Under the pieces are notes generated by a model. The model was not told where the DNA came from. It did not search any database and saw only the letters and a program-made list of their open reading frames with translations. Below, one piece after another: positions 62,201 to 64,000 of a stretch of DNA of 64,000 bases (position 1 is the first letter of the stretch; each line of letters starts with the position of its first letter). A program made the translations under genes and the position numbers. The stretch is from Citrobacter amalonaticus Y19 (GTDB lineage Bacteria > Pseudomonadota > Gammaproteobacteria > Enterobacterales > Enterobacteriaceae). The stretch covers positions 992,001 through 1,056,000 of the forward strand of contig NZ_CP011132.1 of NCBI RefSeq assembly GCF_000981805.1. The letters are read 5' to 3'.

Positions 62201-62303
62201 CAGTCTGGGCAAACAGGCGACGCTGGCGGTGAGTTACGGTGGTCTGCTTTCTGATAATCATCAGGATCACCGCGTTAATGCCAACCTTTCCTGGCAATTT
62301 TAA
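59283..62303 (+). CDS. Autotransporter with PAP2 acid phosphatase passenger
   Basis: A type Va secreted protein of 1006 residues. The start at 59283 (MFMTTRITALSVAIALSLGSAHA, signal peptide of 23) is chosen for the AAGGAT spacing; an upstream ATG at 59232 would add 17 residues. The passenger's first 350 residues are a class A non-specific acid phosphatase: RX6RP (Arg184…Arg191–Pro192, first Lys of the consensus replaced by Arg), PSGH (230–233) and SRX5HX3D (Ser265, Arg266, His272, Asp276), with legal spacings. A short beta-helix region with an autotransporter repeat (about 466–500) follows, then a barrel from about 740 ending in the required phenylalanine (NLSWQF). Expected at the cell surface, cleaving phosphomonoesters. 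Confidence 0.92.
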   Translation: MFMTTRITALSVAIALSLGSAHATENRITEATKLLTGFSQLNNTPAGQTVLRENLETSIAINNRATDAERARAVSDNTIAALVGSMTNGMLIADALGTRMSAIFNAHNSLNAQTYSATVFSDHFGELLSQVNALIQADSSFAKNFYANGSANGNPLMPATGIQLPDGGVYNVYDLAYQPSEEDRNTVGNSRPVQVALDRIETFSAPDYFGVDTDTAVAIIPTLKGNAAFPSGHSAFGFASTLLMAEMVPERFQEFILRGSEYGNSRIILGAHYALDVIGARIMTTYAVAQILNNNPDYLQQNIQSMLGAPVTTSGDFQSLMQSASTDLRNLLEQGCGSSIAECVAAERASQLQQKRQNKADYLFRMTYGLSPTGATDLAPVVPEGAEVLIASRFPYLSAEQRRDVLATTEIESGHALDNGSGWARINLYAAADGYGAFNGDVSVTMDAAQGGVSAYDSWDNDIGGQGTFVKKGTGTLELTGNNSFSGTTTVAGGQLIVNGDHRHSSVTVETGALLSGSGKTGALTVKSGGAVAPGNSVGTLDVAGDVNFQPDAQYAVEITADGRSDLIQSAGTATLDGGDVTVSPEGRGNLLTQREVHSLQGKQFTILTAEQGVHGQFNRVQPGWLFLGTTLNYQPDRVLLNVGRNGTTFADIALTDNQRAVAMAADRLSAGNPVYESILLSTSEDEARQAYRQLAGQIHADMASALLNDSRYLRESMNERLRQREGISRSTDIQANEGGAWVQLLGGWGRASGDDNATGWQSSTRGVLLGVDSALVNDIQLGGVVGYTRTTVDGGDHASGTSDNTHLGIYASKQEGSLSLRLGGGYTWHSIDTERGVSYSAQSDYLRAGYHARTAQLFAETGYRIRTEVVNLEPFANLAYTHFQRDSLREKGGAAALHGEKQSTNATISTLGLRTDVQIDAVKLQGELGWQHQYGERNRDARLMFSDPNAAFVVNSVPVSRDGAIVKAGAEVSLGKQATLAVSYGGLLSDNHQDHRVNANLSWQF

Positions 62304-62320
62304 CGGTTTCTGTGACGTTA

Positions 62321-62350
62321 TTTTCTCCCCCCTTTCGAGGGGGGAGAAAA
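62321..62350 (+). terminator. Hairpin with TTCG loop after the autotransporter gene
   Basis: A perfect 13-bp stem, TTTTCTCCCCCCT and AGGGGGGAGAAAA, closes a TTCG tetraloop, 17 bases past the stop. The T run lies inside the 5' arm rather than after the stem on the plus strand, so it may act more as a 3'-end stabiliser. Confidence 0.7.
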
Positions 62351-62509
62351 CGCGCATTTAACATGGTCTTTTGTTTTGCCTTGCAAACCAGACGGATTCC
62401 GGCGCATATACCCCCTTGATTTTTCATGCTTTCAAGTCACTTACGCTGCATGATTCAGTACGCTTATGCTAGTTTTGATAATCCTGCATCCTGTTAAAGA
62501 GACTCAAGC

Positions 62510-62911
62510 ATGCTGAATGGGCTGAATCACCTCACCCTCGCCGTCAGTGATGTTTCAAGAAGTTTTGATTTTTATGTCAACACACTTGGGTTTACACCTA
62601 AGGCCAAATGGGCCCACGGCGCTTACCTGGGTCTGGGCAATTTGTGGCTGTGTCTTTCGGCGGATACCGTTGTCAGTAAGGACGATTACACCCACTACGC
62701 GTTCAGTATTCAAGACGACGATTTCGATGTGTTTGTTGATAACCTCAGAGCGTTGGGGGTCACAGAGTGGAAAATCAATAAGAGCGAAGGACGGTCTTTC
62801 TACTTTCTGGATCCCGATGGGCATAAGCTGGAAATCCATGACGGCGATTTAACCAGCCGCCTTAATGCGTGTATGCAACATCCTTATGAAGGAATGGCGT
62901 TTTTCTCATAA
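62510..62911 (+). CDS. fosA: FosA-family fosfomycin thiol transferase
   Basis: A glyoxalase/VOC-fold enzyme of 133 residues that adds glutathione to fosfomycin using Mn2+ and K+. Metal ligands His7 (GLNHLTLAVSD), His62 (DYTHYAFS) and Glu108 (HKLEIHDG) are present, and the fosfomycin/K+ region NKSEGRSFYFLDPDGHKLE is intact. Between LWLCLS and DYTHYAF the loop is several residues shorter than in plasmid FosA3, and overall it is a divergent chromosomal-type FosA. Subtype cannot be assigned by eye. Start at 62510 (MLNGLNHLTLAV). Confidence 0.9.
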   Translation: MLNGLNHLTLAVSDVSRSFDFYVNTLGFTPKAKWAHGAYLGLGNLWLCLSADTVVSKDDYTHYAFSIQDDDFDVFVDNLRALGVTEWKINKSEGRSFYFLDPDGHKLEIHDGDLTSRLNACMQHPYEGMAFFS

Positions 62912-62958
62912 AGGGGTGGCCAGTGAACCGCCAACACGATCCACTGGCGAAGGCACAA

Positions 62959-64000
62959 TTATATAATCATGCTGGCGAGCAGAATAAATATCAGCCCACA
63001 GATGGATAACAGCGTTGACATCAGTGTCCAGGACAACAATGTCTCTTTGGTGGTCAGGCCGAAGAAGTCTTTAATCATCCAGAAACTGGCGTCGTTAACG
63101 TGGGAACAGATACAGGATCCCGCCCCGGTTGCCAGCGTGATCAACGCCAGGTTGGTATTGGGATGTACTGCCAGCAGCGGGATGACCAGCCCGGCGGTAG
63201 AGATTGCCGCCACGGTGGCGGACCCCAGACAAATACGCAGGAACGCGGCAACGCCCCACGCCATCAGGATGGGATTAATATCCATGCCTGAGACCAGGGT
63301 GGAAATGTACTGACCTACGCCAGAATCGATGAGTACCTGCTTGAATGCGCCGCCACCGCCGATAATCAGCAGCAGTCCGGCAATACCCGCAATGGCTTTC
63401 CCGCAGGAATCCATCAGTTCAGGGATCGTCTTTCCGCGGCCCAGACCCATGGTATAAATCGCGAACAGCAGTGAAATCAGCATCGCAATGGTCGAGTTAC
63501 CCAGGAACAGCAGAATGTTGTAGAACAAGCCTGAATCCGCGGCGCTTTTGGCATGAGTCATCTGGATGATGGTGACGACCGCCATCAGGATAACCGGCAG
63601 CATTGCGGTGAGGAAACTGATCCCAAAGCCAGGCATTTCGCTTTCGCTAAACCGACGGGTCGCGCCAAGGGAGGCAATATTTCCTTCTTTTTTAAACGCG
63701 TCCGGAATAATGCGCTGGCAGAATTTATTCAACACCGGGCCGCAAAGAATAAAGGTCGGGATGCCGACAATAATGCCGTATATCAGAACCAGCCCTACAT
63801 CCGCGCCATATTCACGGGCGATAACGGTCGGGCCGGGGTGTGGCGGTAAAAAACCGTGTGCAACCAGCAAACCGGAGAGCATGGGGACACACATAAACAT
63901 CGGCGATATTTTCGCTTCACGGGCAATAGCGAATAAAATAGGGACCAGAAGAATTAATCCGACTTCGAAAAAAAGGGCAATGCCGACAATAAAGGCTGAG
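62959..64000 (-). CDS. GntP-family gluconate-type permease, C-terminal part
   Basis: A gluconate:H+ symporter family (GntP/GntT/IdnT/DsdX) membrane protein. The frame is open to the window edge, so the start is missing (about 347 residues visible; the family has about 440). Characteristic segments: AFIVGIALFFEVGLILLVP, HGFLPPHPGPTVIA, LLLIIGGGGAFKQVLIDSGVG, LRICLGSATVAAISTAG and SHVNDASFWMIKDFFGLT. The substrate (gluconate, idonate, D-serine or another polar acid) cannot be told from this part. Confidence 0.9.
   Translation of the reverse strand, partial: SAFIVGIALFFEVGLILLVPILFAIAREAKISPMFMCVPMLSGLLVAHGFLPPHPGPTVIAREYGADVGLVLIYGIIVGIPTFILCGPVLNKFCQRIIPDAFKKEGNIASLGATRRFSESEMPGFGISFLTAMLPVILMAVVTIIQMTHAKSAADSGLFYNILLFLGNSTIAMLISLLFAIYTMGLGRGKTIPELMDSCGKAIAGIAGLLLIIGGGGAFKQVLIDSGVGQYISTLVSGMDINPILMAWGVAAFLRICLGSATVAAISTAGLVIPLLAVHPNTNLALITLATGAGSCICSHVNDASFWMIKDFFGLTTKETLLSWTLMSTLLSICGLIFILLASMII

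Noticed and set aside
45434..64000. Prophage or integrative element inserted at serT
   Set aside because: No integrase, transposase, phage structural gene or repeated tRNA end was seen in the visible part.
1..64000. CRISPR arrays or insertion sequences
   Set aside because: No regularly spaced direct repeats and no transposase frames were found; the only repeat family seen is the REP-type pair at 12592–12652.

Overview
The window is chromosomal DNA from a member of the Enterobacteriaceae. From about 1 to 45,500 the gene order (mukB–ldtD–ycbK–gloC–aspC–ompF–asnS–pncB–pepN–ssu–pyrD–zapC–ycbX–rlmL–uup–pqiABC–rmf–fabA–lonH–matP–ompA–sulA–sxy–yccS–yccF–helD–mgsA–yccT–yccU–hspQ–rlmI–acyP–tusE–yccA–serT) is that of the E. 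coli K-12 chromosome around 21–22 min, and most proteins can be aligned residue by residue from memory with their E. coli counterparts. The RlmI N-terminus is the longer, Salmonella-like form, and several accessory loci are not in E. coli K-12 at this place. A Citrobacter-like organism is my best guess; the genus is inference.

Core region (1–45,521). It holds cell envelope functions (LdtD, OmpF, OmpA, the PqiABC lipid-transport complex), metabolism (AspC, PncB, PyrD, SsuEADCB sulfonate use, FabA, MgsA), RNA and ribosome functions (RlmL, RlmI, Uup, Rmf, AsnS, TusE, tRNA-Ser) and chromosome and division functions (MukB, ZapC, MatP, SulA, HelD). Several classical control sites are readable: an OmpR-type ompF promoter, a NadR box at pncB, a PurR box and leader hairpin at pyrD, FadR and FabR boxes at fabA, and a LexA box at sulA. 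One insertion relative to E. coli K-12, between rlmI and acyP, carries a secreted YbcL-like PEBP-family protein and an AraC-type regulator, a pairing known from the DLP12 prophage (ybcL–ybcM).

Accessory region 1 (45,522–54,068). Immediately after serT come two aldo-keto reductases, an Asp/Glu-type racemase, a DUF1963 protein, an SDR plus NTF2-like pair facing an HxlR regulator, the AT-rich YebC paralogue gene yeeN, a DUF1294 membrane protein, and a second SDR facing a second HxlR regulator. No integrase or transposase is visible.

Accessory region 2 (54,069–64,000). A tightly overlapping five-gene operon on the minus strand encodes two UgpA/UgpE-like permeases, a calcineurin-type phosphodiesterase that is clearly GpdQ (the Enterobacter aerogenes glycerophosphodiesterase, all seven metal ligands present), a UgpC-like ATPase and a UgpB-like binding protein. 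Divergent from it is a 1006-residue autotransporter whose passenger is a PAP2/class A acid phosphatase. Together they look like an organophosphate scavenging locus: a surface phosphomonoesterase, an importer for a glycerophosphodiester-like ligand, and an intracellular phosphodiesterase. This is the strongest candidate for an under-described system. A FosA-type fosfomycin thiol transferase gene and the 3' part of a GntP-family gluconate-type permease gene close the window.
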